The position numbers and the translations under genes are program-made. Of a stretch of 64,000 nt of DNA, positions 12,518 to 25,429 are shown in pieces. Under the pieces are notes generated by a model that did no database searches, was not told the origin of the DNA, and saw nothing but the letters and a program-made list of their open reading frames with translations. Each line of letters opens with the position of its first letter. The first letter of the stretch is position 1. This DNA is from Bolinopsis microptera (lineage: Eukaryota > Ctenophora > Tentaculata > Lobata > Bolinopsidae): contig NC_087072.1 of the NCBI RefSeq assembly GCF_026151205.1, forward strand, positions 11,510,169 to 11,574,168. The letters run 5' to 3'.

Positions 12518-13174
12518 AACCATATTAAAGTATATTAAAATGTAGGATTTTTCCCGATTTTGACCCGGGGATATACTTTAATATACTTTAATATACTTTA
12601 ATATACTTTAATATACTTTAATATATCCCTATCTCCTTGGAGGCCTACATCAAAAATTGTTGCCCAAAATAAGCTTGAAATGCAATTCTTAATCGATTCC
12701 AAAAAGTTCTTGAAAAAATATTGAAAACTGATGGAGTTATTTAAATTTTAATGAAGTCATTTTGGCTAGTATTCCGAACCGAGATATTATGTGCAATTTT
12801 CCCAATTTTGTTCATGGAGGTCTTTTTACTTAGTATCCACTATATTCAACAAACACTGAGTTATATCTTTCACATAGAGTTAGTCTCATTAAAAAATATT
12901 GAAATTTTATCGAATTTGGGGAAAAGCGAATTTGGGCAAAAGTGTATTTTAAAGCTCATAGCTCAGCCAATTTTTGATCAATCTGGATGGAAATTCATGT
13001 ACTAGTCCTAAAACAGGCTTATCTTGCGAATCTGAGTGAAAAATATAGTTCATCATGTAAATCTTAACGAAGAATATAAATCTTCTAATTGTAGGTATAT
13101 TAAAGTATATTAAAATGTAGGATTTTTTTCCGATTTTGACCCGGGGATATACTTTAATATACTTTAATATGGTT

Positions 13175-13209
<35 letters not shown>

Positions 13210-13212
13210 ATT
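12484..13212. mobile_element. Poly-G-capped inverted-repeat element
   Basis: The segment 12490-13206 begins with 28 G and ends with 30 C. Inside these caps the ends are inverted copies (AACCATATTAAAGTATATTA at the left, its complement at the right, with two extra bases). Both ends also carry a direct copy of a block containing ATGTAGGATTTTT and GATTTTGACCCGGGGATATA (about 12540-12590 and 13112-13160), and TATACTTTAA repeats follow. The hexamer AATATT flanks both sides (12484-12489, 13207-13212) as a possible target duplication, weak evidence in AT-rich DNA. The internal 450 bp shows no convincing protein. Confidence 0.6.
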
Positions 13213-13658
13213 TATAATAATTATATATTACATTATTCTCGTAACGCATTTAATGATCCTTCTACCACCTTCTACCACATTCTAAATCATCTTAACCGAA
13301 GTTGGTGACTTGCACCTTGGAGAATGGATATGCAGGATAACAACAACATAGAAGATACTGTCTGCCATATTTATAGAACTCTATCCATAGGTCAGTCAGG
13401 CAGTGGTTCACGCTTTGTTGAACTCTCTTTAGGGAGATTTTTGGACTTTCTAGCTTACTTCAAGATAGGGTTGTATTGAGTTTATCCCATATCCTAGCTA
13501 CTTCTGGCCACCCTACTCTGTATAGCTTCTAATAGTGAACCTATGCTACAAGTTTGCTCCCTGAAAACAACTATTATAATATATTAAGAAGCAGTGAAAC
13601 TAGCGGGCTGCGATGAATGCCACCCCACGACAATATTAAGTTAGTTAACTTGTTACAG

Positions 13659-13695
<37 letters not shown>

Positions 13696-16600
13696 CCTCC
13701 TACCTGATGGACCTACCTCTCATTGTTGATCATTGCATAAGGTTTTGAAATTGAAACCGGAAATAGAAGCTTTGTTTCTAGTAGACAATAGAGATGCGAT
13801 AAAATGAATACCGAGAACTGAAGACACGTACTGGTATCCGACAAATTCGTGTGGTGAACTACTGACCTGTTAACTGAATCACGTGATTTAAGCTGCACAA
13901 TGAGGTCTTAATGACCTATCAAATAATTAATTGAACTATTGAGGTGAACTATCTTAATTGGCCCAATTAAGATAGTGTAAAACACGGCTTCGTTACACTT
14001 CAGGTCTAGATGAGGTCTCCCTCAGATTTGGAGGCACTACTGTTCAGTGTTCAGACTTGAGAGTTGGAGTCAATGTTTAACTGTCAGGATGTGAGTGTGG
14101 GCATTCATTTTGGCCCATCCTGCAGTTTCAATTGATACAGGTTTTGGGAAAAAAAGTAATTTTATACACCAAATCAGTCTGGTGCTCAAGAGATATTTTG
14201 TGTTCGCAAGTATGAGGGTAGGTTAAACAAATTTGGACACTAGCCAGTGATTTAATATTGTCAAGGTTTCAATGTCTGTTTCTGAACCAATTAACAACAC
14301 TGAAATAATTTTACAACCTTCCTGAGAGAAATTATATATAATGATGGGATGGATAAAAATACTCTATTTCTTCACTCACAAATATAAAAGAAAACACCCT
14401 TATCCCTAAAAGATTGTCTAGAACTGTATAGTGAAAGGCTTACAGGCATATCGACCGAAAAACGACACTATCGTAAAAGACTAAAAGCAATCTCTGAATC
14501 TCAGAGTGCCGCTATTAAAGTAACAGTTAGATGATTTGGAGAATGCAATCCCGCCGCGATGGATAAGAAATCTAAATTAGATACAGAAACCCCAGATCAA
14601 AAAGGTCCTATCAACTACGGAGGACAAACATTCGGCCCCCAGTACACGGTGACAATCCAGATCTGAAAATGTCAGAAGAATAATCATGTAACAGTGACCT
14701 ACAATCATATTTAAGACCTAAAATAACAATGTACCAAGAACAATGAAAGAGATCAATGCCACAATGAACAGGAACTTATGACAAGACTCTTAGACATGAC
14801 CGCGAACAGAAGCACTAGTTATGAAATCTTATACATGGAACTAGGAACTATAAACTAACATTTTATTATCCTATTCCATTCAACTCACGTGCAGGCAGTA
14901 TCAATTATCAACACGAGGTCGAGTTGCACGTTTCAGGGCAATAGCACGATTTAGTAAGAGAATGAGATTGCATATTCTGCAATGTCTGTAATGACCAATA
15001 GAATTAAATGTGTGATTTTCTCGTATTTGCCATAATAGTTGAAACTCTCAATTTTTTATTGCTGTCTAATATCTTAATATGGTCCGAAGTCCGAACTCAT
15101 CCAAATTGATGGAGGAACATGACGAACCTGAATAAACAATTACCATTGAATGTGAAAGAAAAACCACAGGGGTGAAGGGGGACAATAAACTCAGTAAAAC
15201 TAGCGCGTTTAAACAGTGAGGTACGTGGCATCTACCAGCTACCCCATGGAATGTCGGTTCTGTTCCCCAATTTACCACGAATTTAACCTCCATATCGGCT
15301 GTGATTGGTCGGGAATGATAAATCTCATGGCTCAATTATAACAACTATTCCAAACGGGAGGGCTATATTTTTGGAATAACGCCAACTAAACAATTTACAG
15401 TAAAAACTATAAATTAAATTATAGTACTACACCGCCGAGTGAATTGATATTCTGTTCACACACTTTATAATCAAACAATTTTTGAACCCTGCCAATTACA
15501 AAACTGCCTTATAGTTATGGGCCCTAATTTGGACGGGACAAACTATGAGCAGCTCAATTCAAATTGTGGACGGCCAAAATGAGTAGAGAAGATAAAATTG
15601 CAGACGCTTGCAACTGGACACAATGATCAGCTACTAAATTTTGAACGGTCATCATTATGAACAGTAGGCTTCAGCGTCAGAAGGCTTGAGAATATAAAAT
15701 GCTTTGCTCCACTTCGTGACGGGGCATACTTTAAACTAGTTAGTGGCTTCGTCGCCTGCCACTTAAGTACATTAACATGAACCTAATTCTAGCGCCAGAC
15801 AACACAAAGCATGTTTACATAGCCAAACTTCCGAAATACAATCAGCACTCTGGCACTTCACTGGTCAGTGGTCAACCTTAAACAAATAAATATTTCCTAC
15901 CTCCAAGTCTACTATAAGTATATAATAAACCCTACCTGAATCCAAGATCCAGTATCCAGAAAAGATGTTCGTTAGGTGGTTGCAACACAACATTTCAGAT
16001 CTTCACATACGCAAAACTCATTCCACAAAATAGTTCGTTGAGTAATTTCCTTTCCTTAGTGCTTAGTCTTCTTTCTGATCGGGCATTGCCACGTAACTAT
16101 ACTCACCGGCGTTAGAAAAATTGAGATATTGTGTTATTATAATCACCCACGTTCCTAGGTGAATCATACATATTTCCCATCTTCAATCTGTATCCTAGAC
16201 TAGGCTTACCACTTATGTGTGATACTGATATCTTTACTGTGTTGGTTGTTTATTAACAATCTGGGTTTACAAATACAAGAATTACGATTATAAGTGGAAT
16301 GTGGAGCTAGTGATAGAATATATTGGCTGTTTATCAAACGCACAATAATTTAGACAGTCGCGAGACCTATGTCTGCGTCCCAGCCCCATAACATAATTAA
16401 ACCCAGGACTTGGTCACGTACAAAAATGTTCAGTACTAGTTTCTGGCGGCCACCGTGCGTACAAGGTACCCTAGCTCGGCACATACTCTAGTTCGACACG
16501 TACTGAAGAATTCGACGTGAGTCGTTGGATCACAAGCAGAAAATGTTGGGGAAACATTAATTGCTGAACAAGATTACGCTATCTGGACTCTAGTTCGACA

Positions 16601-17300
16601 CACACCGAAGTTCAACGGGATGATTTCGGGCGAACGATCTAGAGTATTTAAATCTCCGTAGATGATACTTAATTGATAAAATGAACTACAAGATTTGAAT
16701 CAAAATTCATTTAAAATGTAATATAGAAACCAACAATTTGAATTATTCAAATGAGCAGATCAACACGCTTATAGATCTTGTACAAACTGTAATGATTATT
16801 GACATGATTAAAAACTTTAAAAACATTCCATGAAAATTACTTAGACAGTCGATCAACAGCGTCGGGCGGATTAAACTATAAATACTGTAAAGATCTTAAT
16901 ATTTTATACATAGATGTGGAAGTCCTTGGCTTTAAACCCAACGATCATAGATTAAATAATCAGGAGTAAGCTAAAGAATAAAAACTGCTCACTAAACCCT
17001 CATCATTTTCCTTAACATAGGTAACGTTTTGATTAAACGGTTCAATTTTCTATAAGGAATGGAAACGTTTCTTAGAACTTCTTTTGTATTTACAAAAAAG
17101 AAGCTTTGATGAGTCGTATCGAATTCGATTGTTTGTGTGTTCGCACAAATCGTTCAATCGTTGCCATCGAAATATTCCATTTTTGTACCAACTTTTCAAT
17201 GTATTTCGTACATTTTATTTAACCCTAGCTGCAGAATAATATAAGCGTTTTGATGTAATTGTATGTAGAAAGTTCTGAAGTTGTAAACTGTGAAGTGTCT
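13213..17300. other. 4-kb intergenic region without a recognised gene
   Basis: AT-rich, with only short open frames on both strands. An (AT)n run lies at 13659-13695. Two loosely similar blocks around 16480-16520 and 16590-16630 share CTAGTTCGACAC. A short ORF at 14560-14667 (+), starting MDKKSKLDTETPDQKG, is not recognised. An AATAAA on the minus strand at 17214-17219 could serve the exon ending at 17301. Confidence 0.5.
13659..13695. repeat. (AT)n microsatellite
   Basis: A run of alternating AT/TA dinucleotides with one ATTATA interruption. Confidence 0.95.
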
Positions 17301-17479
17301 CTACTTGAGGATGCGGGAGACTATAAGAGAGCTGAGGAAGATGATGCCTCCACAGAGAGCATGCTGTCTGGAGGTGTGGTCTGGGAAGTACCTCTCTACC
17401 ACCTTGTACCCTGCGTATCCCAACAAGGGTGAGAAGAGTGTGAGGTTGGAGGCGAATGTAACTTTGTACAGATCAGTCG
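17301..17479 (-). CDS. Terminal exon of an unrecognised membrane protein
   Basis: On the minus strand a TTTACAG acceptor at 17480-17482 opens a 59-codon frame ending in TAG (17301-17303). The protein has two hydrophobic stretches (FASNLTLFSPLLGYAGYKVV, then ALCGGIIFLSSLIVSRIL) separated by a polar loop ERYFPDHTSRQH. This looks like the C-terminal two helices of a multi-pass protein. A minus-strand AATAAA lies 82 bases past the stop (17214-17219). A second coding-like stretch upstream, at about 17640-17770 (-), contains HVAEFTWLGDPDGRC and may be the preceding exon, but its splice phase does not join cleanly. The JNK gene ends at 17833, so no further upstream exons are visible. The family is unknown to me; it could be a relic. 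Confidence 0.4.
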
Positions 17480-17832
17480 CTGTAAATAGAGTAGTGTCAG
17501 GCTAAGAAACATCTAATTCTATTAACAGTTTCTTGCGTTACCATACAGCACACTATAAATCATTAATCAGCGAAACTTTCACAAAAACAGCTTAAATTAA
17601 ATGATTGGATTGATTGGGACACGCAATCAGGGAATCACGTACAGTTTAATGGTTGGGGGGCTTGCCTCGGTGAGACTGCACCGTCCGTCTGGGTCTCCCA
17701 ACCAAGTGAACTCTGCCACGTGCTCGTTATCAGGTGAAACACTTTCTCTGAAGGGCGGGTATTTGTTATCTACTGCTTATAACTGAGCTGATAACAGACT
17801 AAACCACTGCTTTTAATAGGCGTGTCTCAAAG

Positions 17833-20800
17833 TTAGTCGTATTTCTGGCAGTACAATTGCGGAAACAAGTCCTTACCCTTCCATTCTCTGACACCCATGG
17901 TCGTAGTGTCATATAACCTCAAGTTAAATCTAGCTGCATCCAAGCTGGCCTGTTCAGGCATTTGCTCCCATTCTGGCCACCTGAACAATTGAAGAAAAGG
18001 GTGCTCCAATATTTTGGCAACGTCCGTTCTCGAGGTGGGATCTATAGTCAGCATCTGAGCCAGGCAGTCCGCCGCTTTTTCAACTGCAGAATTTATAAAT
18101 TAGGCAAGAGAGGTCGTGACTTCATTCCAACGAGTGAAATCATGCCATGGTTGCTAATAAATATAGTGGAGGAGTAGTTAATATTGACATTTCCTTCCCT
18201 GTTGAGTATTACTGATTACGTGTTCTAGAATGCGATCACAAAAGTAATATCTCGATAACTCACAGTTGCATTGAGCGCTAGGGTCTGATGGACCCAGATC
18301 CCTGACCTTCTGAAACAGATCTATCATTCCTGAGGAGGGTCGCTGTGCTTTCTGCTCGATAAAATCTCTTACCTGGGATATAAATAGTTAATTATTAACC
18401 ACATTAAGTTGACTAATGCGGATCAACTATTTTCTTTGTCAGAAAATGTAGGTTTAAAAGAGTGGCTCTTAGAAACGAATGAAGCACTGAACCACTACTG
18501 TTAAAATGTAATGTGAGTCACTTCTCATGCTTTCACTCACTAGTAATAACATTAGATCTAGTCCGCTGATTGATGATCTCATCGTAATTTTATTATGCTC
18601 AGAGAAGGTGTGCGCAGGGCACGCTTGGGCTTGTCACATAAATGTGGACTTTCAGATAAAATACTCGTGATCTCACGGTCCAGTCACACCATATAGCTGA
18701 CCTAATGTCGGCAATTTACTGACGCTGTAATTTGAGACTCTTTGGAAACGAACTGTCACACGAGTCAAAACAAAGTCTCGGAGCATTTGTATGGATTCGA
18801 GAAGCCAAGATACAAACAAAGTGCGCGCGCTACTTGCGCGTTCAGAAGTAAGGACTGTACAGAGTTTTTACCATAATTATGTTTCCACGCCTTACAGAAA
18901 ATATGTAAAATTGCCACTCGTGACACAAAAATTACAATAGGTCCGTACCCTTCTAGAACATCGTTGTAGCATCGCAGGGGGTGGCGTTCCCAACTTCTTC
19001 GTTATCTTGTGCCACTGGTCAATCTCGTCGTCGCCCATGAACAGGACTTCTTTGAACAACATTTCCCCGAGTATACATCCCAGGGACCAAATATCCACTT
19101 TTTCGTCATATTGTAATCCTAGAATAACCTCTGGTGCTCGGTAATACCGTGTTACTATGTAGTAAGTTAGTCGGGGGGTTGAGGTAACAGAATCTGCACG
19201 GGCCAGTCCAAAATCTAGAATCTGAAATTGACAAAGTTCATTTCGTCAGTTCTCCAGTATCCACGTGTCAAATAGCTTCTGGCTAATGGCCAAAACATTC
19301 TTGTTTGATTCAGGAGAATCTAAATTAAATTCAAACCTTGACGGTGAGATCTTTATTAACACCGACATTCGCTGGTTTCAGGTCCTGAAGAAAAGCAACT
19401 AATACGAGAGAAAATTTAGAATTTTACGGGAATCTGGCTACCTAGATCATCACAAGTCCATCTGTTACTTCATGTACTGGTTACGTCATGTACGGTTGAT
19501 GACGTCATGTACTGTTGATGAAAGAAACGACCCAGTTCTTTTGGACAATGAGCTACAAGAATTGTACAGGAGATAAGTGAGCGATATAGATACAAATTAA
19601 ATAGACAAATGCTGAAATCTTGAAGGCCTTTTACAAAAATATAAGAAATTATACTAAATTTATGGTGTAAGTTGGTGAAATTCTATTTAAAAGTTTTCAA
19701 ACAGATAGATAGGAACGGGATACTGTCAGAGTTATTAGAAGTAATAAATATTGATTGTAGCGAGGTTGCCCTACACAAAACTAGAATATTACCCTCCTGA
19801 TCAGTAGATAAGTAGATCAAGTTATTGATAACCTTATCTTGTTATTAGTTGTCAGAGCCTATCCCATGACAGTTCAACTTTTATCAATAAATTAATCAAT
19901 CTCTTGTTTCCCTTCATTTTCAAATTTCATCATCTTTACACTTTTAAACAAAAGCATCACGTATTTGCCAAGATGTAACCAAATATTTTAATTACATTTA
20001 GTTGTATCATTAACAAGTTAAAGTGTCGCTTACCCTGTGCATTATTCCAAGAGACTGAAGGAATTTGAGTCCACACGCAAGTTGATATGTTAGTGAGGAT
20101 ATCTGTTCGCACGTTAATTCGTACTGTGTTATAACCTGTAATTACAGTGTACCTTAGTTACAAACATCATACCAGGGTTGGTTACTAACATTGTCAACAT
20201 GATACATCACTGCATTCTCTGCATTCCTTCCAAATTGCGATCATCACAGACAGTAGTTTTGCGTGATCTCAGATTTGTCTCAATATCTCAAGTGTAAATT
20301 TAGTAGTAAACTTGAGATGGGGTGACATGAGCCTCAATAGTATATTACATAAACGTATATTATGATTATCATATATTCAACAATATATCAATAAATATTA
20401 TGATCGATCGTTCACACTAAATATATATGTACAATTATGTTTGTACTCAATGTAAAATAGCTGGTGATATCAGTAAATACCACCCTATATCTGGGGACTG
20501 GGCTTAATGAGAAGCGTTAATCAGCAACTGTTGCTCTATATCAAGAAATAAGATGAAACTTAACATGATATTCAGGTTATTAGTTTAAAACTAATTAACA
20601 CTAAATTATCCGTAATTTGAAATCAGTAAAATTAACTTGGTATGGACTTCACCGAGTAAGATAATGTATAAAACAGAAGAATGTTCGAAAGTAAAGGACT
20701 AAAGAATGCACTGTACTCACGTCACGTAAGGAATGTTCCATGTACTCCATTACAATGTATATGTTGGTCATAGTCTCCTGATTTCCGTCTGGTATAAACA

Positions 20801-21519
20801 CGTCGAAAATGCGAATAATCTGAAAATTTAGAGGTAATAATAGTTCGTTTATCATCAGTTTTCATTGTTCATCGCTATTAGTATTTAGTAAGCTATTAGT
20901 ACAGAAAACGATACCGATTATCACTATTCCGAACAAATGAGATCAATTTGACAAAGTAAAGAGCGGTAATATGTCTCGTCTCACATTAGGATGATGACAG
21001 TGTTTCATGAGAGAGAGTTCTCTGTAAACCCTGTGAGCTGAACTGTTGGACTCAAACGGGGATAGCAGCTTCTTTATAGCCACTTTCTGTCGCGTTATAT
21101 TGTCATCTGCTGAACTGTAGATATAACAACTAGTTAGTACCGACACCAGGCAAATGTTACTAATCTGTCTGTATCGTATTTTTACAAGAACAATGGAAGA
21201 TGTGTAGTGTGTACCCTCGTGTTCGTTATCTTTAATGTTAGGTTGAATTTAACTTCTCCCTGTTGTTGGGTCCACCTAATGTTTCAATACTGATCAATAA
21301 CACGTGTTTATGCCAAAAATAAATCCTATGAATAATTCATAATTCATCTCATGACAGCAGTTCGCGAAGTTAAAAAGATAAGAATTATATATATAATAAT
21401 ATATATTATACTCACCAAACAGTGCCATGAGCCCCACTTCCCACAGGGCGTAGGTTTGTGTATCTCTCCGGCACAGTAAACACACAGTCGTTACCCAAAG
21501 TGTGATCTCGGAACTTCAT
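17833..21519 (-). CDS. JNK-like mitogen-activated protein kinase, complete
   Basis: Stress-activated Ser/Thr kinase of the JNK branch, which phosphorylates c-Jun-type factors in the nucleus and cytoplasm. Eight exons in transcript order: 21416-21519, 20985-21114, 20721-20819, 20034-20135, 19337-19384, 18949-19221, 18264-18372, 17833-18083. These total 371 codons plus stop. Features: glycine loop [10 protein letters not shown] (26-35), VAIKK with Lys 49, HRDLKPAN (catalytic Asp 146), DFGLAR (164-169), APEVILGL, then [15 protein letters not shown] and [14 protein letters not shown], which favour JNK over p38 or ERK. The C-terminus has MLTIDPTSR and REWKGKDLF, like JNK. The activation lip reads [19 protein letters not shown], so the dual-phosphorylation motif is Thr180-Tyr-Tyr182, not the Thr-Pro-Tyr of known JNKs. 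The ATG at 21517-21519 is chosen because it precedes an N-terminus aligned with JNK ([16 protein letters not shown]). Confidence 0.93.
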
Positions 21520-23455
21520 CTCCTTATTGGTAGTGTGAGTCAATGTTTAATAACGCACAAGATAATTATTATATTGGTCAATATATACTGTAATATATAC
21601 TGTAATATATACTGTAATAATTCATACGATGGGTCAGCATGGTATATTCTCATTCATTATGCTGTAATATATACTGTAATATATATTTTAATATATACTG
21701 TAATATATATTTTACAGATGGGGGCAATATTTTGAACGATTCTATTTTATATTAATTTATTGCTGTACTCTGTAAAATTTTAAAAGTATTTAATAAAAAA
21801 TACTGTAAATAATATATCATTATAATAATATGTGAGTCACGCACATTTAAACAGGAATACTGGGCTTATTATTGTTAACTTCACAAAGAGAGGAAAATAA
21901 ATTATAGTATTGGGAAAACAATTTCCATTTAACATGCATGCATCGTGGTCATTATTATAGTTTATGATGAAGGTTAAATGCATAACAGTAACAACTGAGA
22001 GTGTAATAAAGTATATAATCCGTTATAGATGTGGACGATAACGTATGTCTCCTAAAATATCAATAAACAGGGTGATCCAAAAGTCCACCATGATAATATT
22101 TTTGGATCATTCCAAAACAAAACAAAATAAATCATTTCTGTAAATAGTTTCTTGAACTATCAAATGTCGATGCCAGATTCTGGCGAGCGTGCTAAATCAC
22201 TCTACAGTCGAACTTCGAGATTGTTCTAAAAGGGCCCCCGACAGTTGAAACCAACTTCAATCGATGTATTTTCGGACGCTGATTCCGAATCACCCTTATG
22301 ACATAGGGTTAAAATGCTCCCCTGACGAGATACTGGCGAAAAACTGCCTCGATCACGTGATATGACCGTATAAGGAAGTTAGTTTAATTTCTCATTAAGG
22401 TTAGGGTTTCAGCATATGCTTCTGTTAAGGATTGGGTTAGGGTTAGGGTTGGGATCAGATTAAAGGGTTAGGGTTTCGAATAGTCGTTCAGGACCAGCTA
22501 GAACGGGTTGAAAAAGTCACGTGACAGTCGAGTGTAGAGTGATTAATCATCATCCAGATTCTGGCTTATATGGAGGTTGTAATTACAACCATCACAAACA
22601 CAATTGGTTCTGATCGACACAAAAATAATTGCATTTGAGTTGTATTAAGTGCGCATGCACTGACTACAGTATTATATAAGTAAAAATCAATGTTGTAAAG
22701 TAACTGGAACACAAACATGCAATTAAAAGATTAATTGGGCGAAATGCCTTTGTCTTATTATGACATGTTCAGCTTTAATTGCAGCCCAAACTTGAAATAT
22801 TCATAACTTTGGTTATAAATAATTACAATCCGTTTGAAAGCATTGTGTTAGTATTTATAAGCTCTTTGAATTATCAACAAATAACTTGGAATGTTACAAT
22901 GACTGCTTACATTTTTTTAAATCAATAAACTTTCAAATTGTTACTCAAATACATCATTTTATTTCAGAGAAAATTCACAGAATGACCTGTGCATGTCTTG
23001 ACAAGTGACCCAGTGTAAACAAAATTAAGGACACCAAAACACCGGTTGACCAGTAAACTGGTCATAGCAATTACATCTGCCCCATGTGCACCTATAAGTG
23101 AAGTGATGCTGCAAGTTGCAACCATTAAAATGTAATAAAGATGATTGTATTTTGAACAGATGATGAATATGCAACTTTATGTTCATTTATTCCCTTTATT
23201 TAGTCACTCAAATGTTTCTTGTGTTTTCCCTATGACAAATCAAATGCCTGCCTGTATAATATGTGTGTAGTCACTGTAGCTTACATTGCACAACCACTCA
23301 TTGTGACTTGCGCTAAGACGTGGTATCCTGTTCCTTTGTGTGCTTGCTATTTTTTTAATCTAGACACTTATTTTACTTCGGTGTATTCCAACAGCCACAA
23401 TGTTACACAAGTGCAACCAGCCAATTACAGGAAGCCGAAGGATCTTTTTGGCCAG
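21520..23455. other. Region upstream of the JNK-like gene
   Basis: Divergent AT-rich spacer. It includes TATATACTGTAA repeats (about 21580-21720), a sequence at 22069 starting CAGGGTGATCCAAAAGT that resembles mariner-type ends, and one copy of a dispersed repeat with TTAGGG-like runs (22265-22480). No exon recognised. Confidence 0.5.
22265..22480 (+). repeat. Dispersed repeat with telomere-like GGGTTA runs, copy 1
   Basis: Shares with 25430-25760 the block GGACGCTGATTCCGAATCAC, then CATAGGGTTAAAATGCTNCCCTG-like sequence and the words GGGTTAGGGTT. The hexamers are few and degenerate, so this is not a true interstitial telomere. Confidence 0.6.
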
Positions 23456-23703
23456 TGACGGTTAAGGTAGTGTGTACCATACTTTCTTCGTCCGAGACTT
23501 TGCTGCAATGTGCAGCTCCTCATTTAACCCTCACACCCGATTTCTCGAGTATTCGGCTGAGTAGACCGGGGGCTGCATAGACCACTCATGATCCTTAGCT
23601 GAACGTCGACGACGCTCACCCCACGACCAGGCAGTCAGTGGGTTTCGAACTCGCAACCTAACGATTGTAAGACAGGCGTTCTAACCAACTGCGCTACCTG
23701 GCC
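23456..23703 (-). mobile_element. tRNA-derived SINE
   Basis: Read on the minus strand, the first 65 bases are tRNA-like: an A box within TAGCGCAGTTGGTTAGAACG and a B box GAGTTCGAAACCC, about 35 bases apart, with TAC at the anticodon position. The anticodon stem does not pair well, so it is not a working tRNA. An unrelated body of about 180 bases follows, ending near GGTAGTGTGTACC. Polymerase III promoter boxes followed by a non-tRNA body define a SINE. I could not see clear target duplications. Confidence 0.75.
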
Positions 23704-25425
23704 TACATATTGTGAATGGAATTGTACATCTTACAACCCCTATTTTGCAGAAATATAAATAACATGAAGGAACCATCTGTTTAGAACTTTCATAGGTTGT
23801 ATGTGAAACAAGTCATAAATGCCAGGACCAGTATTTTTTTCTCAGAATTTCATTGTAATCAACTAGATAGACTAAGATGATCTCAGAGGCGGCTATTGAG
23901 GGCATCAAGGCGTCCGTGGACGCCCTAAAATTATTATCTGGTGGCCCTTGCTTGAAAATAGAAATAGTCATTAGTAATGGTATTTGGAAATATCTAATCT
24001 CGATATAAAGCTCTATATTCTACTCAAACGTTTGAATATAAGCGCATGCATGATCATTGTGAAATCGTGTTGTTGGGTGTCCAATCCTCTTTTGGACAAC
24101 TCAGCCACGTAGTTTTAACACACAGTCAATTGCAAACGGGTACAAAGCACATCATTGCATCAACGTACTGTTAATCTATATGATCAGGTTAATAATAATA
24201 ATTCTGTACTGTTACATAATTTAAAAATTATGGCCCCTTATTGTGGGCAGAGTATGTGTCTTTATTTAAGTGTCCTGATTTAAAATCATCTGAGTGACTG
24301 CATTGAAATAATTTAAGGAGAGTACCATAAAAACGTTAAAACAAAAGGAGTAACAACTAGAACATACTTATATTAATATCAACATTAGAACAAAATACAG
24401 TCACCTAATTCCCTTCTCCTACGGTTGAGTATAGAGGAACCATCTTTGGCGTGTATTAGGGACTTAGACCATTACAAATACCCTGCTGTAAGTTTGCAAG
24501 GTATGTGGACTAAGTGGGTCGAGAGTACTCGACTTGGAGGTGGGTTGATCAGGTTGTCCAGGACACCTTGCAATTTGAACTATCGACTGCTAGTGCTATC
24601 ATACTCAATGAGACAAGAAATTTTTTTTCAATGAAACAAGAAATTTAATTTCAGCACATTTTACAGAATAAAAAGATGTGAAACAATTCATAAAATATGA
24701 TGCCCATTTGGTGTATGACTTTTTGTCCTTGACTGCTAGTTTCGTTTTGGAAGGACAGGTAACTAACGGGGCAAGGAATGCGCGTGCCTGGAAGCTTTTG
24801 CACACACCAAAACGCTAGTTCAGTTAGGTTTTTAGAGACAAGGCTCATATTAGGACTAGAAGAAATTTGTTAGTAGACATTAGGGGTTCTGTTTATAGTT
24901 GTTACTATAGGTTGCAGTCTTCTTATGACAAAAAGTCTACACTAAAACATGCTTTAGTTTATATTGTGTAGTTCAAGGATATAAAATGCAGCTTTAAGGT
25001 GGATATTAGAGAGCTGGCGAAAGATTATGGCCTTTGTATCAATGGTTATAATAAGCTATAAATATCTTAAACTATACAGTGCTAATTAAAAATGTCTTTA
25101 TACTTCATTCTCAGATTAAATTTTAAAAATTTAAAAATATACATTTATTTTATTAAAACTTTCTCACACATACTTTACTCACAGCCCACAGGACAAGACT
25201 TGGAAAACAGTAGCCTAGGGGAATTTAATTGAGATGTGTGTGACCAGCCAGTTATAATGTTTGGAAAATAACATTTGTGCAGTCTGTTTAGTTACTGTTT
25301 AGTTACTGTTTAGTTACTGTTTAGATAGTTACTGTTAAGATACGCTCCTACTAATATAAATCGCTCGCCCAAATTTTAAGAAAATTCTTGTGAAAAGGCC
25401 CTAAAGGTATGAATGTAATCTTGTT
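23704..25425. other. Spacer without recognised genes
   Basis: AT-rich. An open frame at about 24425-24634 (+) is not recognised. A small tandem repeat (GTTTAGTTACT units) lies at about 25285-25330. Confidence 0.45.
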
Positions 25426-25429
25426 CGGT

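Noticed and set aside
22425-22470. Interstitial telomere (TTAGGG)n
   Set aside because: Only two or three degenerate hexamers inside a dispersed repeat.
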